A DNA stretch of 64,000 bases from Gibbula magus (lineage: Eukaryota; Mollusca; Gastropoda; Trochida; Trochidae): assembly GCA_936450465.1 (NCBI GenBank), contig OW388296.1, forward strand, positions 18,456,526 through 18,520,525. The letters run 5' to 3'. Under the pieces are notes generated by a model. The model was not told the origin of the DNA. It saw only the letters and a program-made list of their open reading frames with translations, and did not search any database. Of this stretch, positions 12,101-23,075 are shown piece after piece; positions within the stretch are counted from its first letter, which is position 1; every line of letters starts with the position of its first letter. Both the position numbers and the translations under genes were made by a program.

Positions 12101-14830
12101 TGTTAGCTAGTTTACTATAGGCCCTTAATTGGTAAGGTAGTTTTGTCTTGGTTAGCTAGTTTACTACAGGTCTTTAATTTGTGAGCTCGCTTTGTCTTGG
12201 TTAGCTTGTTTACCCTAGGCCTTTAATTGGTAAGCTCGTTTTGTCTTGGTAAGCTTGTTTACCCTAGGCCTTTAATTGGTAAGCTCGTTTTGTCTTGGTT
12301 ATCTAGTTAACTATAGGCCTTTAAGTAGTTAGCTCGTTTTGTCTTGGTTAGCTAGTTTACTATATGCCTTTAATTGGTAAGCTCATTTTGTCTTGGTTAG
12401 CTTGTTTACTATAGGCCTTTAATTGGTAAGCTCGTTTTGTCTTGGTTAGCTAATTTACTATTGGCCTTTAATTGGTAAGCGCGTTTTGTCTTGTTAAGCT
12501 AGTTTACTATAGGCCTTTAGTTTGTAAGCTCGTTTTGTCTTGGTAAGCTAGTTTACTATAGGCCTTTTATTGGTTAGCTCGTTTTGTCCTGGTAAATTTA
12601 TCCTCGTCGGTTTCCATGGCAACATGACGTGCACAGTGACTCTATATGTCTAAAATATTTTGCCTGAAGCATATCTCCTCAAATTAAGATGTTGATAATT
12701 TTTACAGAATTCAACCATGATACCTTGACAATTGTTTTGATCAAATAATGACCTCTTAAAGGGGCAGTAGCACGTTTTTTGAAATTTCCCATTTATAATG
12801 ATAGCTTATGTCATTTATATTTACTTTAGAGGGTAAAACATCTCATTACACAAACCATTTATCCGTAGTGGTAATAACGGTGTTGCGTATAAAGCAAAAC
12901 TTGCATGGCGGCCATTTTATTGTGCACACATGTTATTATTTCAAATGACAAAAACGATTCCCATGACGTTACGGAACAATGTACATTGTACATGTAACTT
13001 GATTTTCCGAAGAGAGAAGGGTGTTTTACTATTGGTGACATTATTATAAAAATAAATTTCTTCGACTTATTTCACCGAAAAAAGTGCTACTGCCCCTTTA
13101 AAATAAATGTAGAATTGTCACATTTATCTTTCTGAAGTGAATCTTTGTATCTTCACACGCTTCTATAAACTGCAGCGGTATGTCTATAACAAGGGTCACA
13201 GATGTCCCGTTTACTATTTTGAAGCTGTTTCTTTGAACAGCGGGAGCGGACGTATATAAATGAGTTGTACTCACTAATTCTTCTGATTACAGTCCTATCG
13301 TTTTTTTTGTATTTATTCTGAATGAAGAGATCCAAAATAGCGATGGGAAATGAAGGCGAGAATACTTTACATAAAAGTGGTATAAAATGTATCGATAACA
13401 ATGTTGCCGTTACATACATCAACATAAAGTGACTATTAATAATTTTACACTATTATTTTCCCATTCATTTGTATTATAAGTTAATTAATATCACAACAAT
13501 TCGGAATGATCGAATTCAAATGGTTTTGATATTTAAAATTCGTTTAACGTTCATATATCCCAATATACCAAGTCAACATATAAGGCAGAACACATACCTT
13601 AATGACATTATCTTGGACTCCCTTAATTAGAACAAGCCATTCCCTTAGGCGTCATTACAACAGTGTATGTTTCAACATCATTAGGAAAGTGTCACTTGTC
13701 TTTAAACCCGATTATACCTTATGTAATAGACATGGCTCTGAAGCTCTTCGAGCTTAAAAAGTATATACGGCAAAATAAAATACACAGACTTTTCTGACTC
13801 ATTTGTCAGAAGTTTTACAGATCTACAGTTTGTATTCCACACTGGTCAGGGAGACTGCACACCATATTCAAGTTTGTAGGGCCTTTAGTTCTTGAGGTAA
13901 ACACTATCTGAAACGTTTAGAGCATGGTCGACAGTATAGTGCCCCTCATCTACAATGTATAGCCCCCATCTGCCGAGCCTACAGTTGTGTACCGAAAGTT
14001 TGTTCACCTGGTGGTGACCGTCGTGTACGTTAGTGCAGAATAAGGAGAAATACGTTTTAGGATGTGGACCCCGTTATCCTTCATGGGATTACTGCGTCAC
14101 ACGAACTTTTTTTGTGTATAATTCCTATGGCAAAGGAGTATCTTCAGCATTCTAAAGCTTTTAGTTTTTACAATGAGACGAAAATAAGTTCCCCTTTTGG
14201 GGGACCAGAGAGTCTACACATCTACAATTTATATTTGGCATCGGTCTGTATACCAAAATTCCAGCTCTCTAGGGCTCAGTGGTATATTTTAATGTTACTG
14301 ACGGACAGACTTGCAAGCGGACACTTGGGTGAATTTTGGCAATTATAATGTCCTTATATAGATGTGTTGGACATTTTATTTATGCTATTCGTTCATGTTT
14401 TACAGATGGTGATGGACTTTCCATGTTATATTTACGACTATTTCCAAGCAAAGCACAAGAACACAAGTCTGAAGAACCAGGGTTCAGGCCTGATTTCCAT
14501 GTCATGGTGTCCAATCCACAAATCAAGTTTAAAAGTGAAAGTCTGGCTCCTGACACGCTGGTCTCTGACTGGGATATCAAGAGGCTACAGGACCTGCTCA
14601 CTGCTATCCATGTCAAGAACTACAGGAAAACTCTGCAGGAGAACAGATCACAAGAAGCTCCCATGTTCGTTGGTTGAGAACCCTTGACTAACGCTTTGGA
14701 AAAAACACTCTCAACCAACGACGGCTGCAGTACTATTCATAGTGGAATTTCGTACATATATTTATAGGATGTGTTAAGTTTGTCTTTTGCGGTCAATACT
14801 GATGGCATTGGAAATAAAGATATTTGAACG
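9106..14830 (+). CDS. Gene A: precursor of a long PMFV-amide neuropeptide
   Basis: Two exons are seen. Exon 9106-9196 follows TTTTTTGCAG, carries the ATG at 9124 and a signal peptide (MLWSLLAMILIGDLVTVIHC) and ends in phase 1 before GTAATA. Exon 14406-14677 follows TTTTACAG and is open in the matching phase. The joined precursor has 114 residues. Its C-terminal part (about 80-114) contains a Trp, a KR site, HVKNYRK and ends in APMFVG just before TGA. Gly would give PMFV-amide, the end of Mytilus inhibitory peptide. A single long amidated peptide also fits the NKY class, as far as I recall that family. AATAAA lies at 14813. The intron is 5.2 kb and full of repeats. Gene B is a paralogue. It would be secreted from neurons. 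The exon join is inferred; the peptide end is directly visible. Confidence 0.7.
9347..9500. mobile_element. Short MITE, 154 bp
   Basis: The perfect 16-bp inverted ends AGATAAACATACTGTG lie at 9347-9362 and 9485-9500. A second inner inverted pair (TATTATAGCTCT) flanks the centre. It lies in the intron of gene A and has no coding capacity. Confidence 0.65.
10585..11013. mobile_element. TTAA-flanked MITE, 0.43 kb
   Basis: TTAA lies at both edges (10581-10584 and 11014-11017). The element ends read AGGGAAAGTTCTATC on the left and AAGGAGGGTTCTATC on the right in reverse complement. A TTAA duplication is typical of piggyBac and Kolobok transposons; which one is not decided. It sits in the gene A intron. 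Confidence 0.5.
11812..12592 (+). repeat. 49-bp tandem array, about 16 copies
   Basis: Units are built of GTAAGCTCGTTTTGTCTTGG followed by TTAGCTAGTTTACTATAGG and CCTTTAATTG. The two halves (AAGCTCGTTTTG and AAGCTAGTTTAC) resemble each other, so the unit may itself be an old duplication. Copies differ by point changes. Near 12047-12080 one unit is interrupted by GGGCAATAAAG followed by a TATT run, like the tail of a small retroelement. The array lies in the gene A intron. Confidence 0.85.
12760..13097. mobile_element. TTAA-flanked MITE, 338 bp
   Basis: TTAA lies at 12756-12759 and 13098-13101, directly outside inverted ends AGGGGCAGTAGCAC that match perfectly over 14 bases and continue into T-rich/A-rich runs. 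This is a classical TTAA-type non-autonomous element (piggyBac or Kolobok class). It lies just downstream of the 49-bp array, in the gene A intron. Confidence 0.75.
14813..14818 (+). terminator. Polyadenylation signal of gene A
   Basis: AATAAA, 136 bases after the TGA stop at 14675-14677. The position and strand fit the 3' end of the PMFV-amide precursor transcript. Confidence 0.6.
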
Positions 14831-16730
14831 TTTGATATACTCTTTGTTATTTACACTCATGCCGTGTACTGGAAGGGCATTTGCACTATGTATCCCATGT
14901 CAGTGAACGGGGACAATCTAACAACTCTTCACTAAAAATAATCAATCCGCCATGACATATGATTTATATTTTAATTTAGAATTCTACAGTCTGTACTCGT
15001 TTACCTTTGCTACTGTCAAACCCAACACATGAGTTTGTATTTTCTTTTCCCCAAGTTTTTCTCCCGTTGATTAGGCTGCGTAAATGTCGGACAACTGCAG
15101 GCGCCTACACATTCCCATGAAATACATGAAATCTTTCTTCAGACGTTTCTTCATCAATGTACAATGTACTGTTTTAGCGACAGGCTACACTTGTCAGTGA
15201 AGAGAGAAAGACAATGTGTTGTGACGATGTACATGATGTGATTGTTTATTCTTTTGGATGAACTCGTGTTCATTACGGGATACGTTGTAACCTCCCAAAG
15301 ACATCCGTAAGCGTCTTTAAAATGTTGAAGACAATTCATGTGTTTCCTTCTAGTAAACATTACGTTAAGTCTCTGAAATGCGCATGGTAAAGTAGCGGTC
15401 CTCTTTCCGTCGTGTTCAATCGCGTGAAGAGGTATAATGTTCAATAGACCCAGACGTGTATTTCGCGAACAATTGGAAAATAACGCCACTTAAATAATCA
15501 AATTGATTCAAATCCTACCGAGTGGAATATGTTATCCGTTGATACTACATGAGCGTGAACAACTAATTAATGTTTCGCTCCTTCTTGCCTCTCCTCGAGA
15601 CGGCTGGATTAATCAAGTACAATGTAGTTCAATTGATAGTGCCCATGCCGCGAGCCATATACGTGTACTGAAGACGAGGAGCGTGACACAGATATGTTTA
15701 GGACACCTCGGCAAGACGATAGAGGCACACAACAAAAAACTAAATGGACTGGGGAGAAGAGAACGCCTACTCGGGGAACATGAATGAATAGCAGGAATAG
15801 TGCCATGAATCTGACGAGCGGGATCTACTCCAGTCGACGGGATGACGTTTATGAATTATCTTATGTTAGTATTTACTTCACTACACACTAGATCTAAATC
15901 TGAATAGTGACTCATAACGCCGGAAGGCAACAGAGACTTGACTGAAGGTTATTCAATGTGAATAGAAAAATTCCTTTATATAAAACAAACTGTATTTTTG
16001 GATGACTGTCAGGATATCATCATTAACACGTTATTAGAACGATTGCTTTGGGGGAATAACATGTAGATCTACTAAAATCAGTGAACACGTACCAGTTGTT
16101 GGAATCTTCATTCAAGTCTTATGTAAAGGATAATCTAAGATATCAAATATACCATCATGTCGGGGAAATATGTTCGTTATCATGGTAAATAACTGGTAAA
16201 CACAAACATATGGAGTCACTGTGTTATTTGGTATTTGTTTTTCTTACATTGATTATGAAAACTAATTTGTGAATATTAGAGACTGGGTCTTTCACAATGT
16301 TTGTTCAATGTTTAGACAATGGAATTTCGTAGATACCAGTCTATGACGTACTAACACATTCCAATATTCCTGTGCATGTCAATAGGCTAATTATACCAAC
16401 AGGTGTCACTCATCAACATAACACGTGGTCTTCATTGTATCACATCGGCCAACTGTGTTCAAAATATCAGCACTATAAATATTGATGCATATAACCCACT
16501 CTATCTCGAAAGATATAAATCATGCAATGTTATTGTCTGTCCTATATGGGTCAATTTCAATAAATCTATAAATTTCGAGGAGATAAAATCAACACTAAGG
16601 AAGTTGTATATTCTGAATTTTATTTGCAACATTCAAACGATTTTATCTTCAGGCTCACAAATGCGAAATATGCAAGCTTAATCTAGCTTAATTAATGTTT
16701 AATTAACAGTTGAAGTGATAATTGGCAGTG
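14831..16730. other. No gene recognised
   Basis: Intergenic AT-rich DNA. Moderately long open frames near 15154-15489 (-) and 15503-15787 (+) show no signal peptide, no splice-phase partner and no known motif. Confidence 0.4.
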
Positions 16731-17919
16731 ATCGTGTCAGTTCTGTTACCAACATTATATGACATATTTCTTTTTTAAATGAAGATATTTTTTGGAAAAT
16801 TTCAGCTTTATGGAAAGACATGTATATAATGAATTAGAAAATTGATCCAAACAAGTTTATTTTTTAAAACTAAATGTCATTCAACATTTGAGTTCATCTG
16901 AACGGCAAAAAAGTACATAAACAGAGATAAATTCCTTTTTATATCTGATTATAATCTGCATTATAATAAAAAAGCTACCTATAAGTATCTAAATGAACAT
17001 AGTATTTCTACAATTATTTGAGAAAAAAATTCAAATTGAAATATTTTTCTTTGTTTTTTCGAGTCTTATTCAGAAAACAGTGAAAGCCATTGATGGTAAC
17101 ATAGTTGACAGTGATGGTAACAGAATAGACAATCTTAATTGTAATCACTTGACTACTGCATATATAATATCTGACATGATTATTGGTACCTTGGGACTAT
17201 ATTATGTGAAAATACCTCACCATTAACTGTGTTTTTACAAACTTAGGGAAGTAACAGTTTTAACTGTAAGCAACTCAAAGTTCTGTTGGTAACAGAACTG
17301 ACAAAACTGGTAACAGTATTGACATTATGAGACAGAAGGTACTTTTCATCGATTATCATTGTTACTATACAGTAGAATACAGTTATTGCAGTGTCAAAAC
17401 AACAATACTTCGAAAGTGTTCTCCCAACTTTACTCCTAAACAAAACATTAGCCAATTATTACATGATTGTAACAGTTTTGACATCTATTTTCAGTCAGAT
17501 CTGTTACATTTGTTAGAAGTTGATGGATATTTAGAAATTATCTGAATAGGAGATATATTCAATTTTAGAAACTAGTAACATGTCAAACCCTTTAACACCA
17601 AGTCTTGAATCAAGACGTTAAACCAAAAAACCTTTCTCAAACAATATCTATAATGAGCAATTACCACATACTATGAAAAGTTAAACAAATAAAGCAAATC
17701 CTGCTGTAAATTGTGATGAAACTTGTGAATTTGATTTTTAGCTCATCAGGTTTCAAAGACAAAGTGACAGATGAATATTCAGACAGACAAAATATGGCAG
17801 CTCCTGTCCTTAGCCTTCCAAGCCTGATGAGCTAGGATATCATGAAATAGTAACATTGAACATGATAGAACAAACAAATTGTACTCTAAGAAACACTTTT
17901 GATAAACTTTGCTCAGCTT

Positions 17920-18837
17920 TTATAAATCTTTCACAAAACGGGCTACAATGTCCCAAATAATGTGGTCTTCCTTATGTCGAGATGGTTTGCTTCCATGTGG
18001 TTCAGGAATAACAGCGAGTAGCTGGGTATCATATGAATACCAGAATTTATCCTTCATATGAGGCCAAAAGAAACAGTTTGCCTTCCTGGACACATGTGAC
18101 ATACAGTCAACATAAATGTCATTTTCTTCATCAAAGTCAATGACTCTCCCAGGATATGCTATATTGCCATAGAGGACAAGAACATACTTATCAATAAGTT
18201 TCTCTGGTGTAGGTAGTGATCTTTTCAGATCATCCATTGTCCACGAAGAAGGTTGAGCAAGGATTGGGTGAGTATCATCAAGAGTTGAGATGACTGGTGT
18301 CACTTCAGTTGGTGGGTGAGTATCATCAGGAGTTGAGGTGTCTGGTGTCAGTTCAGTTGGTGGGTGAGTATCATCAAAAGTTGAGATGACTGGTGTCACT
18401 TCAGTTGGTGGATGAGTATCATCAAGAGTTGAGATGACTGGTGTCACTTCAGTTGGTGGGTGAGTATCATCAAAAGTTGAGATGACTGGTGTCACTTCAG
18501 TTGGTGGGTGAGTATCATCAAAAGTTGAGATGACTGGTGTCACTTCAGTTGGTGGGTGAGTATCATCAAAAGTTGAGATGACTGGTGTCACTTCAGTTGG
18601 TGGGTGAGTATCATCAAGAGTTGAGATGACTGGTGTCACTTCAGTTGGTGGGTGAGTATCATCAGGAGTTGAGGTGCCTGGTGTCACTTCAGTTGGTGGG
18701 TGAGTATCATCAGGAGTTGAGGTGCCTGGTGTCACTTCAGTTGGTGGGTGAGTATCATCAGGAGTTGAGATGACTGGTGTCACTTCAGTTGGTGGGTGAG
18801 TATCATCAGGAGTTGATGGAGTGTCCATCAAGTGCAT
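17920..18837 (-). CDS. 305-residue frame: 16-residue repeats plus a C-terminal globular domain
   Basis: An uninterrupted frame starts with MHLMDTPS. Residues about 9-196 are eleven-odd copies of a 16-residue unit of type TPDDTHPPTEVTPVIS, Pro/Thr/Asp-rich and probably disordered. Residues about 200-305 look folded: YVLVLYGNIAYPGRV, an acidic DFDEEND loop, a CMSHV stretch, FFWP and FWYS. YPG-to-FFWP segments of this kind occur in transposon-encoded proteins of fish and invertebrates, as I remember them; I cannot name the family. An in-frame TAA precedes the ATG closely, so the start is either real or an exon edge. The frame is central in the 16734-20179 element. Function unknown. The intact frame despite repeats suggests recent expression or activity. 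Confidence 0.5.
   Translation of the reverse strand: MHLMDTPSTPDDTHPPTEVTPVISTPDDTHPPTEVTPGTSTPDDTHPPTEVTPGTSTPDDTHPPTEVTPVISTLDDTHPPTEVTPVISTFDDTHPPTEVTPVISTFDDTHPPTEVTPVISTFDDTHPPTEVTPVISTLDDTHPPTEVTPVISTFDDTHPPTELTPDTSTPDDTHPPTEVTPVISTLDDTHPILAQPSSWTMDDLKRSLPTPEKLIDKYVLVLYGNIAYPGRVIDFDEENDIYVDCMSHVSRKANCFFWPHMKDKFWYSYDTQLLAVIPEPHGSKPSRHKEDHIIWDIVARFVKDL
18262..18812 (-). repeat. 48-bp coding minisatellite
   Basis: About eleven tandem 48-bp units (GGTGGGTGAGTATCATCA followed by a variable codon pair, GTTGAGATGACTGGTGTCAC and TTCAGTT on the plus strand) encode the 16-residue repeats. The length is a multiple of three and the frame stays open in every unit. Variation is concentrated at a few codons (TP/TL/TF and VIS/GTS/DTS). 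Confidence 0.85.
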
Positions 18838-20179
18838 CAGTACTAGTCTCGCTTACAGCCGGTTGTTACACTTGGATTGCAGGTACAAAGTTGTTTGGAA
18901 CCAAGTGCTTATTGACCATATCTTGCCGTGCAGTTGTCCACATCACATGAACTAGAATGTACAAAATTGAGGTATGAAATCTCTCAAAAAGTCAACACTG
19001 TTACTAAATATGTCCAATCTGTTACCAGTTTTCAGTTAAACTATGCACAATGAAAATGATTTTGCAATCCGAATTGTCCCAGCAAAATCAGATGACAACG
19101 AAACCTTTTTTTATAAATTCAAACTGAAGATGTCTTAAAACTGTCAAATTAGTAACAACCTTGCGAATAAACTTTAAAAAGGTCAAATCTGTTACCATTA
19201 GTAACCAAGTATGTCAAAACTGTTACCTAATTTCCATAAACATGAAGATGTTATCATTTTGATGTTATTAAGCAGAAAATCAGATATCAAACTAAACAAT
19301 CTAAAATGTTCAAAGAGAAAATGTTTTTAAATAATTCAATTCAGAAATATTCAGTGATAAAAGCTACCAAAATGTCATAACTGTTACCAGATATGTCCGA
19401 TCTGTTACCAAAATTCAAAAAACATTTGCACAATGATAATCCATCAATATTTAAAAAATTTGTCATATCATAAAAGTTTGTGTAAAAAAGGACAAGCTTT
19501 AAATTGAAAAGCTCAGTAGATAATTTAAATTTTGTAAAAATACAGACAAAAAATCTAAACAAATGTCAAATCTGTTACCAAATTTGTCAAATCTGTTACA
19601 AAATTTCAATAAAACGATGAAAAATTATAATGCATCAACATTTTAAGACTTTTCATAACATAATTTCATAAGTAATCTGAATGTCTTCCATATTTTGAAT
19701 AAAAGTACACGACTCCCTTTACTTCAAGAAAAATCAGTGATAAAATGTCCAAAAATGTCAAAACTGTTACCACTTTTGTCCATTCTGTTACTGGTAGAGA
19801 TAGTAACAGAACTGACAGTAACATAGTTGACATTTTCCACTTTATCACTTGCTAAACAATGCCTGCCCCCTATCCTTTGCAAAACCATGCTGCACTGGTC
19901 TGATACTTCAATTAGCTTTTCTATGGAACCCCAGTATATGTGAATTTGCAGTTGATAAAATCAAGAACCTTGGTAACAGATTTGACTAAAAAATTCATAG
20001 ATATGGTGAACCACTTACTTGAAGGTGATGTTCTTTGTGAAATTTGTCACTGGAAAACCATGCTGACGTCTCTTTGCAAGACAGGTAGGAGGAGGTCCAT
20101 AACAGGAAGTGGAATTATCTTGACCAATAAGGGAGCATTCCTTTTTTCAAATAATTGTTCATGGTAACAGAACTGACAC

Positions 20180-22500
20180 AAATCCTTGGGACAGGCACAA
20201 ATGAAGAGGAAATTTGCTTAAAATGCAAATTTTACAATTTCTTTTTAATTTTGTTTATGTATTATCCTTGTTACTGCTATTATATGGTCGCATAACATTA
20301 TTAAGTCGGAAATTTTTGTTTATTTCACATCCAAATTGATCATGAAAAATGTCAATCCTGTCTACGGGACAGTCATTTTTAATGAATTTTGACACTTCAA
20401 AGTGCCACAAAAAATATTCTAATGTAATTTTAATGAAACAAATGTGTGAATGGGGTAGAGTTGATAAGTCGGAATTATAATTTACCAAAATATATATGAA
20501 CAATTATGTATTTTTTTTAAAACGTGCCTAGACACGAAATTTACAGATTTATTGAAATTGACCCATATACGTGTAAACAAGTACAGTTTTATTAATCTTG
20601 ATTTAATACAATCGCTTCTAATTATAGCTTAGTTTATATTACATGAGATACCCGAATCGATCAGTGAATAATCTTTATGTGAACATTTGCACATTTTAAG
20701 ATTGTGTATGGTATATTTGTCCTTTCATATACTCTTGTCCTCACTTATGATAGTAAACTATATGCCAAATGCCATGTTGTATTATCTCAATCCGTATAAA
20801 ATAGGTCTACGTTAAAACAATGATGATTCATGTATCAAAATGAAGTGAATAAAATTTGTAAAAACATCCCAAAAAAGCCCCATTTACACGTTGTAGATAC
20901 TGTAAGATACTGGCCGCAGTTCTCCTTTGCCCATTCTCTTCCCAAAGATGTTATACTCCCTTCAGATTTTCTATCGTGGCTTCTGTTGGAAGAGAATGGT
21001 TTCCATAAGCCCATTTGGTTTCTTGCTAAGCGTCCCTCTCGTCTTGCCGACGCTTCCTCTCTGCTGTCCATGTGTTCTAAACATTATCTGTTAACTCCAA
21101 GATATCCGTTCCGGTATGTTCCAAGATCTCAGTCTACTTTTGCTTTCATTGTTCATTTTTGTAAACCCAGATTTATCTGAACAAGAATCGCAAGAACTAT
21201 TCTGTGTGTCTATTAGGATAGGTAGACATTCAATACACCCACACACACAGAAAAGAGTTGAAACTACGCCATTCATGTATACTGAAATGGCTTTCCATGT
21301 CGTATATATATTATATATAATCCCTTGTTTGGCGCGATGGCAAACGTTCAAACTGAATATTCCATGCCAAACACAACTCCTGTCATTAAAAGGTACAGAA
21401 CGATCCGTGTATAATGTAGTAAATTTTAAGGTATTCCAAAAACGCCTTTTAATAAACATAAGTCTGACGACAAATGATGTGGAAAACATTTTGTTACATT
21501 TAATTTAGTTATACGTGAATCAATTAGTTACACCATGCAATAAAAGGTTGCAGTTATCTGTTTTCGCAATGTGAATTATTTTAATTAATACCGATGTCTG
21601 ATTTTCTTGTAAAATGTGTTGGATCCATGACACATATGTAGTTCCATCACTGAGAACTCAACTGTAAACTGAACCAAAGTGCTTCAGCTATTAAAAAGTA
21701 AACATTTAATCTGGTTTGAATTTATTTTGCAGTTTATTTCAGGCCTCAGTTGTTTTGTTTTCTGCATCGTGCTGTTTATTCCTGGCACCCAGTCAACTCT
21801 TACTCCTTCATGTGCAGTATGTTGGATAAATTGCCAGTAAATACATTCGGACAGAACCTCAGCATCTCTTTATTTTCAAAACCAAAATGTGATTTAATTG
21901 TACTGTGAACACATTGTTGCTGAATTTGATTTATTTCTGAAATCATCTTTGCGAAGAGGCCAAACTTGTAAGACATTCAGAATAGACAAGGAACAGGAAG
22001 AATTTGGCATCTTACTCTCATTATTATATTCATGTGGATCCAATTACAGTAATTAAGTTGAGAGTGTATAATCTATGGAGTGTATCAATACACCAAGCTT
22101 ATTGTACATACATGTATGAATATTAGCTTATCGTGCAAATCATCGATAAACATTTGTTAAGGGACTGCACTATGCATAGAGGGAACGTGGAGGATCGGAG
22201 TGTGCAAAGCTGGAGACCTCGAGACATGAACTCACACAACCTCGTCCCGGGGCTAATCAACCACCACCTCTGGGTTCACGGACCTCTCTTGGTCAGGATT
22301 CCTGACCATCAAAGTTTACTACTTTCCAGAAGTTATAACATGTAATTAATGTAAGGAAAATGCTCTTGTAGCCTCATCTAAAGGATTCCGATATTAAGTT
22401 TACAGAAAAACTGGTTAAGAACTCATAAATATAGACAAATTAAACAGGAACTACATGCAATATAATGCGCGAACATAACGGTTGGTAAAACATGATTTGT
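20180..22500. other. No firm gene; one frame with a signal-like start
   Basis: Mostly AT-rich DNA. A 130-codon plus-strand frame at 21116-21508 begins MFQDLSLLLLSLFIFVNP, which resembles a signal peptide, and has a KR pair near residue 46, but the rest has no known motif and an equally long frame runs antisense to it. A 116-codon frame at 20830-21180 is also unassigned. Confidence 0.3.
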
Positions 22501-23075
22501 TCAGACCCCAGCAGGCACAAGACGTCTATTAGACGTCTAGATGAGGTCTATATCTGGTTTAGACGTATAACAACGTCTTTTAGACATTGATTCAACGTAG
22601 CCATTTCGACGTTTAATCCTAGATGTTAATTCAACGTCTAATAGACGTCTAAAGTTCGACCAGCACATTTTCATATTTTGTGATGTGTTATTGTGTATTT
22701 CAGCTTGAAGTGTTGTTTTCTTCAATATGTGTGTATAGAGTGACCTTTCTATTATTAATTGAGTAAAATTTTAAAAAGGTATGTTGTTTTTAATGCTTTT
22801 CAAATATATTTTGTAGATTTGAAAACATATTTTATATTACATATAGTTTAAACTTTGAATAAACATTGACATTATGTAAAAAGCATGCTCAAAGTATTAA
22901 TGTATTCTTTTAAAAATATGTAAAAGTAATGATTTATTCTTTTAAAAAAATATAAAAATATTCCCTTTTTGAAGGGATTTGAACTCCAATCCGGTTCGAT
23001 AATCGTATGTGTAGTGCAGAGTTGCAGTTCCTACACCTCTAGATGTCGCTGCGTATGTTCACGCATGCGCTGTAA

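Larger units (their letters stand above)
16734..20179. mobile_element. 3.4-kb element with 18-bp inverted ends and scattered GTAACAG repeats
   Basis: GTGTCAGTTCTGTTACCA at 16734-16751 is repeated exactly, inverted, at 20162-20179. Between these ends are many further variants of the same motif (TGTCARAnCTGTTAC and its complement), clustered at 16.73-17.55 kb and 18.98-19.83 kb on either side of a central frame, plus two copies near 19.97 and 20.16 kb. This layout of inverted ends, subterminal binding-site clusters and a central frame is typical of a DNA transposon of the CACTA or KDZ style. I found no convincing target duplication, so the exact ends remain open. Confidence 0.6.

Noticed and set aside
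14380..14616. Minus-strand frame opposite gene A exon 2
   Set aside because: Antisense shadow of the peptide-coding exon, with no features of its own.
20830..21180. 116-codon frame with a protein-like stretch (KPIWFLAKRPSRLADASS)
   Set aside because: A long antisense frame overlaps it, and neither shows splice sites or a recognisable domain.
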